From assembly GCA_036245805.1 (NCBI GenBank), contig BTRK01000005.1:5704001-5768000 (forward strand): 64,000 bases of DNA. Direction: 5' to 3'. The notes beneath the pieces are model-generated. The model worked only from the letters and a program-made list of their open reading frames with translations, had not been told where the DNA came from and did not search any database. The DNA is from Pristionchus mayeri (lineage: Eukaryota; Nematoda; Chromadorea; Rhabditida; Neodiplogasteridae). A program made the translations under genes and the position numbers. Numbering within the stretch: position 1 is the first letter of the stretch; each line of letters begins with the position of its first letter. Positions 46,300 through 59,372 of the stretch are shown here, piece by piece.

Positions 46300-48112
46300 A
46301 TATGAGTGACTATCTGAAAGAACTGACCATAGGCCGTCCAGCAAAAAATAAAGTGATGATTTTAAGATGCCCCTAGGGGTAACTTTTCACGTAGAGTTCG
46401 AAAATCGGACCTAGGAATGCGTATATCTTAGCCCTCATTTCGTGTGTCGCGCTGAATTTGGGTGGTCGGTTTTTGTAAATCATGAACGGCTTATCCAAAC
46501 CCACAAATGTATAGTAATGCTGAAAGATCTCGACGAGATAAGCATTTTCACTGTTAGGAGTGAAACGCTAGCTCATCTAGGAAAAAAGTTATCGTCATTT
46601 CAATAATCAAATTGGTCGTCATATAAATGTTACAGGCGTACTTTTAAGTATGTTCATTAAATTCTTCGTGTAAAGTTACCTCTGGAGGCAAATTTTGGCG
46701 AAAAAAAACCGCGTACGAAGGGTTTCCCAAATATCGGGAAAATGCTCAATTGTTAGGAATTTCAGGTTTTTCGTTTCTATCGTCTCCATTTTCACTATTT
46801 TGAAGCAGAGTTGACGAAAAAACAAGTTTCAAGATTGGGGAATGTGAAATGTCAACGAAAAATCCGTGTTTTAACCGTTCGAAAAATATCGGTTTTCCAA
46901 TTCTCGATTTTGCTCAAATTTGGACATGTGAAAGTACATATTTTTGATTATGTGAAGATGAGCTTTCCGCATGAAGTAAAGAATACTTCCACGTAAATCA
47001 GAAAATGTACATGCACGCTTTAGTGCGCACTTCAAGGTTCGGGTTTTTCGCATTGAACATTGCAAAAATGGTACTTTTGACCAAAATTTTACGATTGAAA
47101 TATACTGAAATCAAAAAAAAATTTGGTGATTTAAAACCAAAATACAATTTGCAATGCAAAAACAAATCAACAAAAATGGCTGATATCTTATTTAAGAAAA
47201 ACAATGACCCAAATTCTCGATTTTCCCCGTGTTTACCCACTGAAATTTCAGCCATTTCGCTCTGAAACCTTCTAATTTTACAGTGCGCCATATAAGAGTA
47301 GTAGATTAGTAACAATTAATAGCAATAATTTCGACAGCTCCTCCAATTTCAAAGATATTTTTTATCCAATTTATTCAAAATGTCGATTTGTCGTAATAAT
47401 TGATTTCGTATTTCCGTACTAATGATCCGAATTTTCTGCTTTGTTTTTGCATTATAAATTGTATTGTGGTGTGAAATAACCAAATTTACTTGATTTCAGT
47501 CGATTTCAATCGTAAAATTTTGGTCGAAAGTACCATTTTTGCAATGTTCAATGCGAAAAACCCGAACCTTGAAGTGCGCACTAAAGCGTGCATGAATATT
47601 TTCTGATTTACGTGGAAGTATTCTTTACTTCATGCGGAAAGCTCATCTTCACAGAATCAAAAATATGCACTTTCACATGTCCAAATTTGAGCAAAATCGA
47701 GAATTGGAAAACCGATATTTTTCGATCGATTAAAACACGGATTTTTCGTTGACATTTCACATTCCACAATATTGAAACTTATTTTTTCGTCAACTCTGCT
47801 TCAAAATAGTGAAAATGGAGACGATAGAAACGAAAAACCTGAAATTCCTAACAATTGAGCATTTTCCCGATATTTGGGAAACCCTTCGTACGCGGTTTTT
47901 TTCGCCAAAATTTGCATCCAGGGGTAACTTTACACGATGAATTTAATGAACATACTTAAAAGTACGCCTCGCATGTAACATTTATATGACGACCAATTTG
48001 ATTATTGAAATGACGATAACTTTTTTCCTAGATGAGCTAGCGTTTCACTCCTAACAGTGAAAATGCTTATCTCGTCGAGATCTCTCAGCATTACTATACA
48101 TTTGTACCCCAT
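46300..48112. mobile_element. 1.8-kb foldback element
   Basis: Arms about 46490-47280 and about 47430-48112 pair closely: TTATCGTCATTTCAATAATC at 46588 against GATTATTGAAATGACGATAA near 48000. The left end (46300-46490: TATGAGTGACTAT, GATTTTAAGATG, CCCTAGGGGTAAC) is homologous to the outer ends of the 3676-7258 element, so the two belong to one family. The matching outer part is missing on the right, so this copy is truncated. Confidence 0.85.
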
Positions 48113-49074
48113 AATAGATGTACTACTCGATGAGGGAAATCGATCAGCATTAGTATAATGCCGATTTTCTTTCGTGCGCGCGAGTAGGCCATCGAACGTA
48201 TCACCAATTGGCTTTATTCTGAGGTTTCGTCTCTTTTTCGACAATTTCTCAAAAACTCATCCTTAAATTTCGTTCATACTTCTAAAGAAGGTATCCCGGC
48301 TGCACTATATAACGCTCAAATAAAAAAAGGTACATACCCTCCCATCTGATCGAGCTACAATTTTTCATTCATAAATTATAGTCGATATTTCGACTTTTCG
48401 TAAGGATTTCAAAACATTTCGGCATGAAATTTAGTGAGTATGATCACTTGAATTTTGCGCATTTACCATTCATTCGAAATGTTTGCAAAAAAGTAAATTT
48501 CGAAACAATTCGCAATGCCTATATTTCCCGGACAGCGTTATCTGAATGACTCCATAAGTGACCTACGTGCTATACTCACCGAGTACTATCCGTACACGCA
48601 TTATGGAGGAATTTGAATTTCGAACTTTGCCAAGGGTCTTCACAAATATGTTCACTGACTCAGATAGTCTCTCTTAGATAACACACAACTAAATTAATAA
48701 AGTAATGCAGTATGTTTCGCTTTGGCGTCAAATGAGTCGAGGTGCGCCTCGTAAAAAGACGCGGAGGGTAAGACCCCATTCTTCAGCACCTCGTCAATGA
48801 TATTTCCTGAAGCGTGGTTCCCTCAGTGGAATATGCTGAGCATCCGTGACACGGTCTTGAATGTGAGTAGTACACGCATATCACATGCTGTTTTTTTTTA
48901 CGTTTTACATCCATGGAATAGGCTGATAACAAAAATTCGATAAATATGCCTATATCTGTCCTTTGCCACACTCTCGACCGGACGAGTGATGTGAGATTGT
49001 GTATAATGAAGCAGATCAATCACTTTACCTTTCAAGAAATAGCGAATATGTATATTCGAAATTTAAATAGTTAT
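48113..49074. other. Region without recognised genes
   Basis: No exon could be supported on either strand. Short GAGAGAG-type remnants only. Confidence 0.5.
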
Positions 49075-49857
49075 ATATCACGCCTCTCACCAGAGAATCG
49101 AGTTGACCATGGGAATGGAGCAAAAAGTTGCAAATTAGTCATAGCCGGTTTTGGGCATCCCGAGGCATGCCTAAGACTCCCACAAAGTCTCTTTGTGAAC
49201 ACTTCACTTTGGAGCTCACTACACCGCATCGGATCTCGGCACCTCCTTCTTTGAGGGCATTTTACGCGCCTCTCGCGAAAGATATGCTAAAATTGCCATC
49301 TGAGTGACCCCAACTAATTTTTCGAGGCCTATCGATCTGTATGTTTCATTTCCTCTGAAACTTAATTTGAACGGTGTTTCCCATTGTTCCATTGTCTCTC
49401 CTTTGTAATTTTAGCTTTTTTGCTTTTAATTTTTAGCTTTTAATGACAAGCCACTCTTTCGATAGCCCACGATCAACTGCACAGACTGTGAAAGTTCCAG
49501 CTGCGGCTTTACCTACAGTTTTGAGAAAAGTAGACTGAACGGTAGCACCGTTCAAATTAAGTTTCAGAGGAAATGAAACATACAGATCGATAGAGCTCGA
49601 AAAATTAGTTGGGGTCACTCAGATGGCAATTTTAGCATATCTTTCACGAGAGGCGCGAAAAATGCCCTCAAAGAAGGAGGTGCCGAGATCCGATGCGGTG
49701 TAGTGAGCTCCAAAGTGAAGTGTTCACCAAGAGACTTTGGGGGAGTCTTAGGCATGCCTCGGGATGCCCAAAACCAGCTATAACTCATTTGCAGCTTTTT
49801 GCTCCATTCCCAAGAATCGACGTTTTAGCTCGATTCTCTGATGAGAGGCGTGATATT
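49075..49857. mobile_element. 0.78-kb palindromic element
   Basis: Arms of about 290 bp: ATATCACGCCTCTCACCAGA at about 49075 answers TCTGATGAGAGGCGTGATAT at about 49837; GATCGATAGGCCTCGAAAAA (rc) and CCCAACTAATTTTTCGAGG pair internally. The centre (about 49375-49540) is unpaired. Its target duplication is not clear. Confidence 0.8.
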
Positions 49858-50177
49858 TTCCCCTCCGAAATTTCAGGAGAAAAGCAAGGTAGCGCCAGGA
49901 GGAGACAATTTGGGTACCACCCCTCGACCGTTAGTGATAACCGGGTCACGGCGTCATGTTTAATGTGCGTAGACGATCTCGTTTTATTCAAGAATTAACA
50001 CTAGAGATCGAAATTAGAGTCGTATTTGATTTAGTGATTACGGTAGAAAATATGATGTAATGTCTAATGGGAATACTTTTTTGAAAATCATGCATTCAGA
50101 AAAAGATAAAAAAACACAAACTGAAACAAGGTTACATGAAGTTACTCGAACAATATGAACGAGCGAAGAATGACGAA

Positions 50178-51816
50178 TCAGTTGTACAGTCTGTCGAATA
50201 CGATCTTGTCGTACGCCTTCGGCGCTTCGACACATTCTTTGAAGATAATTATCGACACGTTCATGTTTACGACAGTTTCAAGATTGCCCTCGACGTGGAA
50301 TATAACGGGAAACTCGGAGACGGGAATCTTCGAGTATATCTGAAATGCGAGAATGATGAGAGCATAACTACCTGTAAGATTACGAATAACGAGATCAGAT
50401 TGTGCATGATTGTGCATAAAATATTCGATTTACGATATTTACATATAATACTATACCTCAACAGACGTATTAGTTGCCCGATAGATTCTGGATGGTCTTG
50501 CAGAGTCATCATCAATGGTAACGCCGAAGCATTTCTCCAGAAATGCAGGCAGTATTTCGTCTTCAAATTTTGACTCAAATCTCTTCAGTTTGAAGTTGTT
50601 GTCAAGCATGACCTGAAGTGGGCCGCAATGTTTGCATAATATAACTATCTCGTATATGAGTGGTCGCGAGAGTATTTAGACTATGGCATGACATATTATT
50701 TATACAGTTTGCGTTGTAAAATGTTTTCAACATTTATTCAATTCGAAGATTTTAAAGGCAAACCCTTCGTAGTGCGCATAAATCCAGAGCACTCAGGGCG
50801 TTACATGGTGTATCGATGAAAACGTATTCCACATTCTTAGCCAAAGAAACAAGGCGAGGTAAAATGATTAACGAGAGGTAGTTTAACGAATCCAGCTGAA
50901 AAAAATCGATACAAATGTCAAATGATGAAGTATACAAATTAGGATCTCACAGATTCAATGTATAGCCTCTTAGCCGAAAATTTGAACAGTAAATCGATAC
51001 ATTGTGCAATGTGATCCTGAAATACGTTGATTATCCAATATATGATTCGCAACATTCTCGTTCTGCATCTAAATTTGAAAATGAATAAAACGCATAAATA
51101 TTTTCGTATTTTGGATTAGAATATGACTATCTTTAATAATAATTTTAAACACACTTGCTTACTATGCAAAATGTATTATATATACACAGCCTATGTTCAT
51201 CTTTTGTCGTTTGGTAGGTGTTCAAAATAAAATATAAATGCTAATTATATGCTCACGTCGGCCAGGCTTCTCAATGTGATTCGAACCTCGTCAACATTAG
51301 TATTTATTGCGAGTCTATTCAGACTCGGAGCAATGTACTGAAAATGCCGTGACATGCAGGTCCGCCATTCGCCGCACATCAGCTGTATCATTAGATCGTA
51401 CCCGTGTTGGAATGAATACTGAAAGAGAACATGATCAGCATATTGTGCATCACAACTGGGCAGTATTTCTTATATAATATATATAACGCGCAAATTCCTG
51501 GCGCCTGGCCAGATTGAGAAACAGTTGCGAAATGAGGAGAGAGAGATCGCGCGTAAACCTAGATACTCCGCTAGGACGAGAGCGCCGCCGAAGGCGGGGG
51601 GGGCAGCCGGACTAGTTATATAATAATTAAGCAAAGAATCACTGTGATTGTATTGATGGCTAGCCTTTAAAAACCTTACTGTTAGCATCATGTCGCCCAA
51701 TTTAGAATGACATTGATATTGAGTTTACTCAATCTCTTGTTTAAACGTAATTTGAATCGACTGGGGACGTCAAGATATTTGAAGATGTCGATGAGAAGCT
51801 CGTTCGGAATGTCCAT
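50178..51816 (-). CDS. F-box protein, nematode-expanded family, 6 exons
   Basis: Predicted adaptor of an SCF ubiquitin ligase: the F-box would bind SKP1 and the rest a substrate. Exons in order: 51712-51816, 51257-51418, 50951-51016, 50764-50895, 50457-50612, 50178-50339, giving about 260 aa with all introns in phase 0. The F-box is at the N-terminus (MDIPNELLIDIFKYLDVPSR then FKLRLNKRLSKL). The C-terminal part is made of short hydrophobic/amphipathic repeats (LLFKFSAKRLYIES; FKLKRFESKF; FLEKCFGVTI; VIFHVEGNLETVV), resembling FTH/F-box-associated regions of Caenorhabditis, though I cannot assign the exact domain. The weakest join is the donor of exon 1 (AAT|GTCATT). ATTCAG stands 9 bp before the ATG and could be a cis or trans acceptor; the 60.4-kb copy keeps it. 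Confidence 0.85.
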
Positions 51817-51856
51817 AATATTCTTCTGAATTGTCTTGTTGTAAATTAGTTTGCAT

Positions 51857-52280
51857 TCTTATAGAATAAATAAACGCACTTATACAAACATACACCAAAT
51901 GCTTATCACCTTTTCATTCCCCTCTTCTATTAGCATTTCGCAGTCAATAGCCATCGTTGTGTGCGCAAACGTCTAGCTTATTCGAATACAGAGAGAGTGA
52001 GAGAGATAGCGAGAGAACCGCAAAGCATAATATAACTAACAGTTGTTCTGATCCCTTCCTCGCGCCTCTTACCATAATGTGCGAGCGCGGCGAACATAAT
52101 CTTGCCAGAGGCGGAACTTTTCCAGTGTCATCAGAGTGCTAACTTAGAGTGATTGGCTATTCAATCTACACTCTATCTCCCTGACAAACGATGAGAGAAC
52201 ATGGGAAGAGAGAAGACAACAACAATAACTTCGAACCCAGATTGGGAACTACGGTGACTGTCTGGCACCTAAAGCCTAGG
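51857..52280. other. Region upstream of the F-box gene, no gene seen
   Basis: No coding exon identified. Probably holds the promoter of the gene at 50178-51816. Confidence 0.4.
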
Positions 52281-52286
52281 GTTGTA

Positions 52287-53185
52287 CAGGGTGCGGATTA
52301 AATATGCGCCACTTTTGATTCTTAAGGATCTCCACTCTCCCCTGGCGCCTTTTCTTCAACTTTTGGGAATATTTAGCTAAGGCACATAAGTAGTTAGTAC
52401 ATAAATATGAGCTATGTATTTCCAATATTTCAATAATAGGAATATCCGGAAATTTTTCTTCGAAAAATAAGGCTTTTCTCGGCATAGGTACAAGTACAAT
52501 GCTTTATGTCGCCTTACATTGAGGAACAATATACAGGGGGCATAATTTTTTTCCTAAGAAGTACAACTATTCTCAAGTCTAAATATGTGTTCAGTTACAA
52601 TCTCAAACGCGGAACTGTTTCAGAAATATTAATTAATGGTTTAAATTCGAACGGAGCTTGAATAATATTTTCAAGATATTTTGGTGTTCCTGTTTCTGCC
52701 ATTTAATCAACGTTCACATTTGTTTTGAAGCAAGAAAATACCATAGCTCGGCTCTGTTGAACTATAAGCAAAGTTATATGGCGGTATCAACATTACGAAT
52801 ATATAATCTCGAAACATGACTTTTGATCATGCCTACCTATACATATAGCTCATCAAATGTTCCTTTCTTGTGATCCAGAGATCGTACATAATATTAGCTG
52901 TTACATATATATAATGTAAGAGATGCTCTTCATATTCATATATCCGTTGCCTTTGGGATAGCTTTATATAATGAACTTTTTCTGAAACTACGAACGGCTC
53001 AGCGGGCAAAATTTTGATTAGTCTTTGCCTCCATTCTATGAGGCCAGGCATACGCATGAAACATATCACTAATATGTTAAATGTAATGCACTGAGGTATA
53101 TGTGGGCGCAAATTGGAATCATGGTTCTAACGTCTTCGTGAGATACTATTCGAAATGAGTGGCGCAATATTTAATCCGCACCCTG
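52287..53185. mobile_element. Tc1/mariner-type MITE, 899 bp
   Basis: Ends CAGGGTGCGGATTAAATATG and AATATTTAATCCGCACCCTG are inverted repeats extending through GCGCCAC/GTGGCGC, flanked by TA (52285-52286 and 53186-53187). No intact transposase. Homologous to the truncated copy at 28.0-28.85 kb. Confidence 0.9.
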
Positions 53186-54209
53186 TAATTGTGTATTTCT
53201 GTTTCAGGTAAGTTCAAAAATGCGCAACATAGCGCATGACCTGAAACCTGGAACGCCTACTAAAGTTACTCTCCTTATGATCTGCATGTATGCTTTACGC
53301 TTTGGATCTTGCGACGAGAATATCTCGTATGTGAAATGTGAACAAGGTTGAACTAATTTCAGGGGTGGGGAGCCCTTACTAGTTCTCTTCACTGTTTTCC
53401 ATCTCAGATTCCATTGTACATTTATATGTATTAGGCACAAGAACAAAATATATTGATATGAATATACTGATTATTTAGAAAATGTAAGTAGTGAATGCTA
53501 ATGGAGGTCGACAATACACGGGAAATTACATGTTCAATGGAGCCTGTTCGTAATCGTCGCTGTTTTGATATCGGATTGAATCATGATCAACATTTATCAG
53601 GCACATATTATTGGAACAAAAAAAAGATACAATTAATACTTAAGAAAGTGCACGTAATGAATGCCGATTGAGGTAGTAGTTGAGAATTTACATTCTCAAA
53701 GGAACATTGTATGCGATTTTGTTCGGATTATTCGTATTGGGTGTTACCAAACACTCTTCAAATGAAATACAGTAGTAGTACTGTTCCAGTTGACTCTCAA
53801 CAGTTGTCTTCAGATTGCGCTGGACGTTGAAAATATGATTCACATTCAAATTGATATTGAACAAATTGAAGAGATAGATACGCACTGGATCAGCATCAAG
53901 AGCCACCGCGAACATCTGAAACTCGAATGTACACCCATAAAACATATTTTTAAGTCATATTCTGAGCGAAGGATCTGCGCCGTGAAGGATTAGATGATGG
54001 ATTACTTTCGTAATACGAAATGATCCGGAAGGAAATCTACTAATTCGCATTTTCTCGGCCCTTCCCTGTGCGTATCTCTTAATTCTTGCACATTTTGGAC
54101 TTTCTGATATACGTATGGTGTACGAACAACAAAATAAATAAATTCAATATAATTTCACCTCTACCGACGGATCTCTCGCTTGGAATGTTTTCGTGAATCC
54201 CTCCTAAAT

Positions 54210-55980
54210 AACTGTTGATATATACATTTAGCGCTAAATAGAGGGGAGGGAGAGGGAGGTCAGGCTGCGAGAGCGCCGGACGGTTAGAGCACGCGCTCTC
54301 GGGGGAATCTAGCCTATTTCTGGCCATCTTTCAGGCTCTGTAGCATGCTTCAACGATAAGATAGAGATTCACTTTTTTCAGACGAAATGTTCAGCTCATC
54401 GTGATCTACATTTCTTTCCATTAGCCTAGTATCTATGCTTATTTTAACCGTGGTCATAGTTTTACGTGTTTTCTTGGATTCTTCAGGTGAGATTTCCTCT
54501 TTTCAGTAGCCCTTTTTCTTTGAGCTGTTTCGAGGGATGTATTTACATTATTTGAAACCCATTTAGTGCATTTGGGCCCATCCCGCATGTTGAAATTGGT
54601 CAAAATACGGAATTTCAAATTTTCGGTCAGGTGGCCATTTATGACCAATGGAAGAGCTATGACATGGGGGGTAGATACTTAGAATGTTGTTTTGGATGTT
54701 TTTGAATGATTTTGAGCCCAAATCATGCCAATTGAAGATACGGAAGCACTGTTTTCCAGAACTCATTTTGGGGTCGCCGCACACAAGTGAGCCTTTTTTT
54801 TGTCTATACCCCGATTGCCCTAATTTTTGGCGAGAAGTTAGTTCCATGTATGAACTTAAACTTAAACATGAACACCCAGATAGTTTTTTCCGAATTCAAA
54901 AGATACGTCATTTTTGGTCCGCCCGACCGCCCTTCACCATGATGAAGACCAGGAATGATGCCGTCTAGATAATTTTGTAGAGCATGATGGTAGCTTTCAT
55001 TCTAAACAAAGAACGACCTTCTATCTTCATTTTAATCGAAGTTATGATCATTTAAGTGGTCCCGATTTGAATGTCGAGAAGTTATAGTACCAAGTTTGGC
55101 CTTCTGAATCTCGAAGATGACGACAGATATCAAAATTCTGACGACGCAGTTTGAAAGAGCATCATTTGAAATACTTATACTTGAATTTGTTGTTAGATAG
55201 GTCACATTCTTTTCCTACCGCCGCCCACCACCCTCAAATGGTCGATTCTCTCGCGATTCGCCTCATATATGTCTGACTCTCCTCAAAGGAACGAATTGAT
55301 AGATGGAAATTAAATTTTCATGTGTGACAACTATTCTGCTTAGAATAAATCACTAAATGAATGATCAAGAAAAGTTATAGGGGAGATTGGAGCACAACCT
55401 ACCGCGTACTACCGTTCTCACCGTTCTCACCGAATAGAGCTCAGATCTGCAGCACTGAGTGAATTTTTGCGAACATCGACGGTGATTTCCCCCACTCTTT
55501 TTGATATCGTAAAGAAACGAGGAAGGGTGAGTTGGGGAGACTCTGGCCATTAAACTGGAAAAAATGGAATAGGTAAATCATTTTACCATAATACTCACAG
55601 ATGTAATTGTCAATTTGTGATTTCGATTTCGGAAAAAATCGAAATCACAAATGATTTCGGAAAAAAAGTTCGCTTCATTCGGCACCGCATGAGAATGTCG
55701 TCAGCCCTGAAAACCCCTGGTGATCCCTAAGGATTCCTACGGGTCGAAACCTTAGCTTAGGACTAAGAAGAGGATAGAAAGGGCACATCACATTCGTCCA
55801 TACATCTCATGCTCATTGAGGAATGACTCACCCCTGAAAAACTCATGATAGAAATTTGGACATCTTGGGCTTCCGTATTTGAAGCCAAACGATAGAGATA
55901 CTCATAATTGTGTGACTTATGAGTAATCAACTCGCCATCATAAACAAATTCAAGAGCAGTGCCATTGTCAGTATCATGCT
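54210..55980. other. Region without recognised genes
   Basis: Open frames at 54684-54968 (plus) and 54563-54847 (minus) overlap and have no clear family. A C/H-rich stretch on plus (CLYPDCPNFW) lacks a full zinc-finger pattern. A short palindrome lies at about 55617-55660. Nothing else can be supported. Confidence 0.4.
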
Positions 55981-55987
55981 GAAAATA

Positions 55988-56285
55988 TTGGGGTGTCCGG
56001 AAAGTTCGTATAATTTTTTGTTTTTATTTTTTATTCAATGCTTTACAATTCTCAATGACCAATGTATGCCTCCTTCTTTCTCACTACCTCCCTCCAGCGA
56101 TTGGGCAGGGTCTCGATTCCTCTCTTCCAGAATGCGGGTTTCTTCGAGACCAGTTCACGAAAGCCCTCACAACTTCATCTCGATTCTTGAACTTCTCTCC
56201 TTTGCAGAAGTCAGAGAGAGAGCGGAAGTAGTGGTAGTCGCATGGGGAGAGATCCGGGGAATGCAAACACTCCTGCTCGAGGCCT
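55988..56285 (-). mobile_element. Mariner transposase 3' fragment with terminal repeat
   Basis: Minus strand encodes the mariner C-terminus: LHSPDLSPCDYHYFRSLSDF (last catalytic Asp region), then RDEVVRAFVNW. After one frameshift it continues KPAFWKRGIETLPNRWREVV. The element ends in GTATACGAACTTTCCGGACACCCC-type repeat sequence (plus: GGGGTGTCCGGAAAGTTCGT), preceded by TA. The 5' three quarters are missing; it abuts the retrotransposon protease frame directly. Confidence 0.9.
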
Positions 56286-59200
56286 GAGAATCTCTTCCAT
56301 CCGCTTACTCAACTTCTCATTCCTACACTTCTCTAAATTCTCCTTGATCTCTGCCCAATTCGCATCGCTCTGATTGGTAAGGCGACATTGATTTACTTGC
56401 ACTGAAGTATCATCACCACTACCGCTATCCTCCTCCTGAGCCAACTTCAACCATCTACCGATCACCTCATTCTTCTCATAGACCCGATCAACATTCCCAC
56501 CATTCCATACGGGTACACAAGCAATCGGCGAATCGCAACACACTCCATCAACAATATCCTCTCTCTCTGTCATCAACACTTTTGGTCCTTCACCCTTCCT
56601 GCCAGCAGTCACAATTATTGTCCCCACCTCTCCGGGTGCAATGTGCTTTGTCCTCACGACGATTGCCTCGTCCGGGAGAAACATCTCCTCCTTGTTCTCT
56701 TCCTCTTTCACTCTAAGCTCCATTCCCATTGCTTCCAATGCACTGTTTCCAAGCAGAATGGTAGGCATATCCCTCTCTGCCACTACGAATCCCACTCTAC
56801 ACTTCTTGCCCACGTTCATCTCCACATCCGCCACTATCTTTCCTACTGTCCTAATTGGATGGCCTTGCGCATCCTTCAACTTATTCGAGATCTCCTTCTT
56901 GATCTCCACTCCTATCATCTGATCGACTGTCCTCCTGTCGATGAGATTCGCATCTGCTCCCGTATCCAGACACGCAGTAACTCTCACGCCTCCTATTATC
57001 CCTTCGACCGGTCGGAATTTCTTGAAGAACATCGAATCATCTTCATCAGACTCGGTAAGTTCCTCTTTGTCCTTCCTCTCAGTCATCGTCTCGATTGGTT
57101 GTGTCTCCTCAGACACATTCTGGATCTCATCAATTTCATCCTCAGCCTCACAACTCAACGCCAGCATCCGAGCACTATGTTGGGATTGCCTATTCCCACC
57201 TCCATAGCCTCCTCGCCCGTTACCCCTATACCCTCCGTTTCCTCTTCCACCGTTCCATTGTTTATGAGCGGAATCGTTTCCTGGCTGCATAATCGGTGTG
57301 AAACTCTGGGCCGTAGCCGGTACCTGCTGCGTATCCTCATTTTTCTCGTTCGTCACTCCCTGAGGCGTTGCCTCTCCAGATGTGCACATTCCTGCCTTAT
57401 GTCCCAACTTCTGACACTTGTAACACCTAATTCCACTCCATACTACTTGCTTCTGCTGATTTGCACTTCCCGATGCGCACCGTCCTGCCTTATGTCCCCA
57501 TCCTCCACAGGCATAACACTTGATGTCACCCTTCTGATCATCTCTCCCTCCATTGAAACCACCTCTATGTCCACCGTAGTGACCACCTCTCCCTCCATTG
57601 AATCTATTCGAGACCGGGATAAATCCATTTCCCTGTCTATTTCCATCTCCAGATACACTTCGTTCTACTCTCTCCAAGTATTCTGTCAATCTCAGATGCT
57701 CCTTCATGATCTCATACGATTGACCCCTCATCAGTAACCTATGTAGCTCTGTACTCTCACTCGATTTCTGATACAGGTGTAGAAGCTGGTTCTTCATTGC
57801 TTCCTCTCGCTTGGAGTCGGCATGCAACTTCAGAGCAAGAAACTCCAACTCCTCACATACTGCATCCACTCTCTTCCCATTTGCCACCTGATTTCTCCAC
57901 CTCATATCATAATCTCGCATCTCAAACATCGATCCACCCGTGAGTCTATCATGCAGCCAGCTCAAACAGTCTCTCACAGTCTTCCTACTGGTCCTGTATT
58001 ATTCTGGCAGTCCCTTATATTCCGATCGAGCCTTTCCTTCCAGGTACTCACTCAACAGTTGCTTAGCGGTGTCATCACCCCTGCTTCCATATCTCAACAG
58101 AAAACCATCCCTCCATACAGTCCAACTCTCGTGCTTCAATCCCGAATACTTGGCTAGTGTGGGTAGAGGTTCCAGTCCAATCATCTTATCACCGTTCATC
58201 CTATCGCCACTTTCGCGCGCCACAGGAAACCGGGATACACCTTCTGACTGCCATTCTCCCTCTCTCCTATCACCACCATTTTGATCCGTTCCATTTTCCA
58301 TCCACTCGTTCTGCCCACCTGTTGTCCACATTGCTGCAGTCGACTGCTCCCTGACGAGCTGCGGCAACGTCGTCGCCTCGAAACGCCCTTGCGAGCTCGC
58401 GGGCGGAGAGCTTGTGCTGCTCAGCAGCTGCGTCATCCTCTGCAACTGGCTATTTGTAGTCACAGCTCTGGGTATTACAGTATTCTGATTCGACTCACTT
58501 TCTCTGCGAGAGCGGGCGAGATCCTGGAGCTGCCTGTTCTCAGCTTGCAACTTGAGATTCTCGTTGATGGTCTTGTCCCTTTCATCACACGCTCGAGCAA
58601 TTTCGTTCTCCGCCTCTTCCAACTTAGCCATCAGCTCCTCTCGGTTAGCAGTCGCAAGCTGAATATTACGAATTATTTCATCATCATTATCCGCTTGCAC
58701 CGCTTCCATATTCTGAGCGATCATGTCAGAACGGATTTTCTCATCATCTTTCAGCCTTTTAAATTGCTCGACTCCATCCACTAATATCTCTGTTCCCATC
58801 AATTCACACGCTTTATCGATCAATGCGTTCAACTCCTGATGCTCTCTCACAAGAATATCATGAGCCTCCTTATCCACACTATCCAGATTTTCAGCAATCA
58901 TCCCTTCCAACAGAACGAGGCCATTCACAATTGCTTTTTTCTCCTTTTCGAAAATCTTTCTCACATCTTCCTTTCCTTTTGTTGCTCCTGATCTATTCTC
59001 CTCTCTCAACACAAGTTCCTCTTTCACATTCTCAATTCGTTCAAGGACACGGGTCACAATTACTTTTGGATCCACACTCTTAGCCTGCTCAACCTTCTTC
59101 GATCTCGTAACACAGGTATTGGGTACCTGCGCGATTGCTGCTCCTCGCAGCACTGCTCTTGATCCTGTATTGTCTGCGAGGCCAGTGTTCTCTTCCTTTC

Positions 59201-59372
59201 CATCGTGATCCATATCGTTGGCGTCCGTCTTCTGCTGGGCACTCCCATTGCCAGTCTTTTCTTTGTCCAGTCCCAGGAGCTCGTGCTCATTCAGATCCTC
59301 CAGTGGGACGATTTTCTCGCCCGCGGCTCTCTCTAGCAACTCGTCTTCGCTCGGCGCCACTCGATTGTCCAT
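56286..59372 (-). mobile_element. LTR retrotransposon gag-protease region, truncated
   Basis: One frame of about 1,030 codons from the ATG at 59372, interrupted only by a TAA at 57999-58001 (LPE*YRTSRK). The N-terminal third is coiled-coil rich; then comes a capsid-like part (SEYLEGKARSEYKGLPE), two CCHC zinc knuckles (CYACGGWGHKAGRC at about 57500 and CYKCQKLGHKAGMC at about 57400) and an aspartic protease motif (ACLDTGADANLID near 56950). Reverse transcriptase, RNase H and integrase are absent: the frame runs straight into the mariner fragment. Two zinc knuckles with a DTGA protease suggest Ty3/gypsy, but BEL/Pao cannot be excluded. The single stop and otherwise clean frame point to a young copy. 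Confidence 0.9.

Noticed and set aside
50136..50573. 145-aa plus-strand open frame
   Set aside because: It is antisense to the last two F-box exons, which are supported by three related copies and splice phase.
51470..51700. Extra exon of the F-box gene
   Set aside because: The open frame has no similarity to the other copies and holds a G run; phase is satisfied without it.
54684..54968. C2H2 zinc-finger fragment on plus
   Set aside because: Only CLYPDC is present; His spacing does not fit and the frame is open on both strands.
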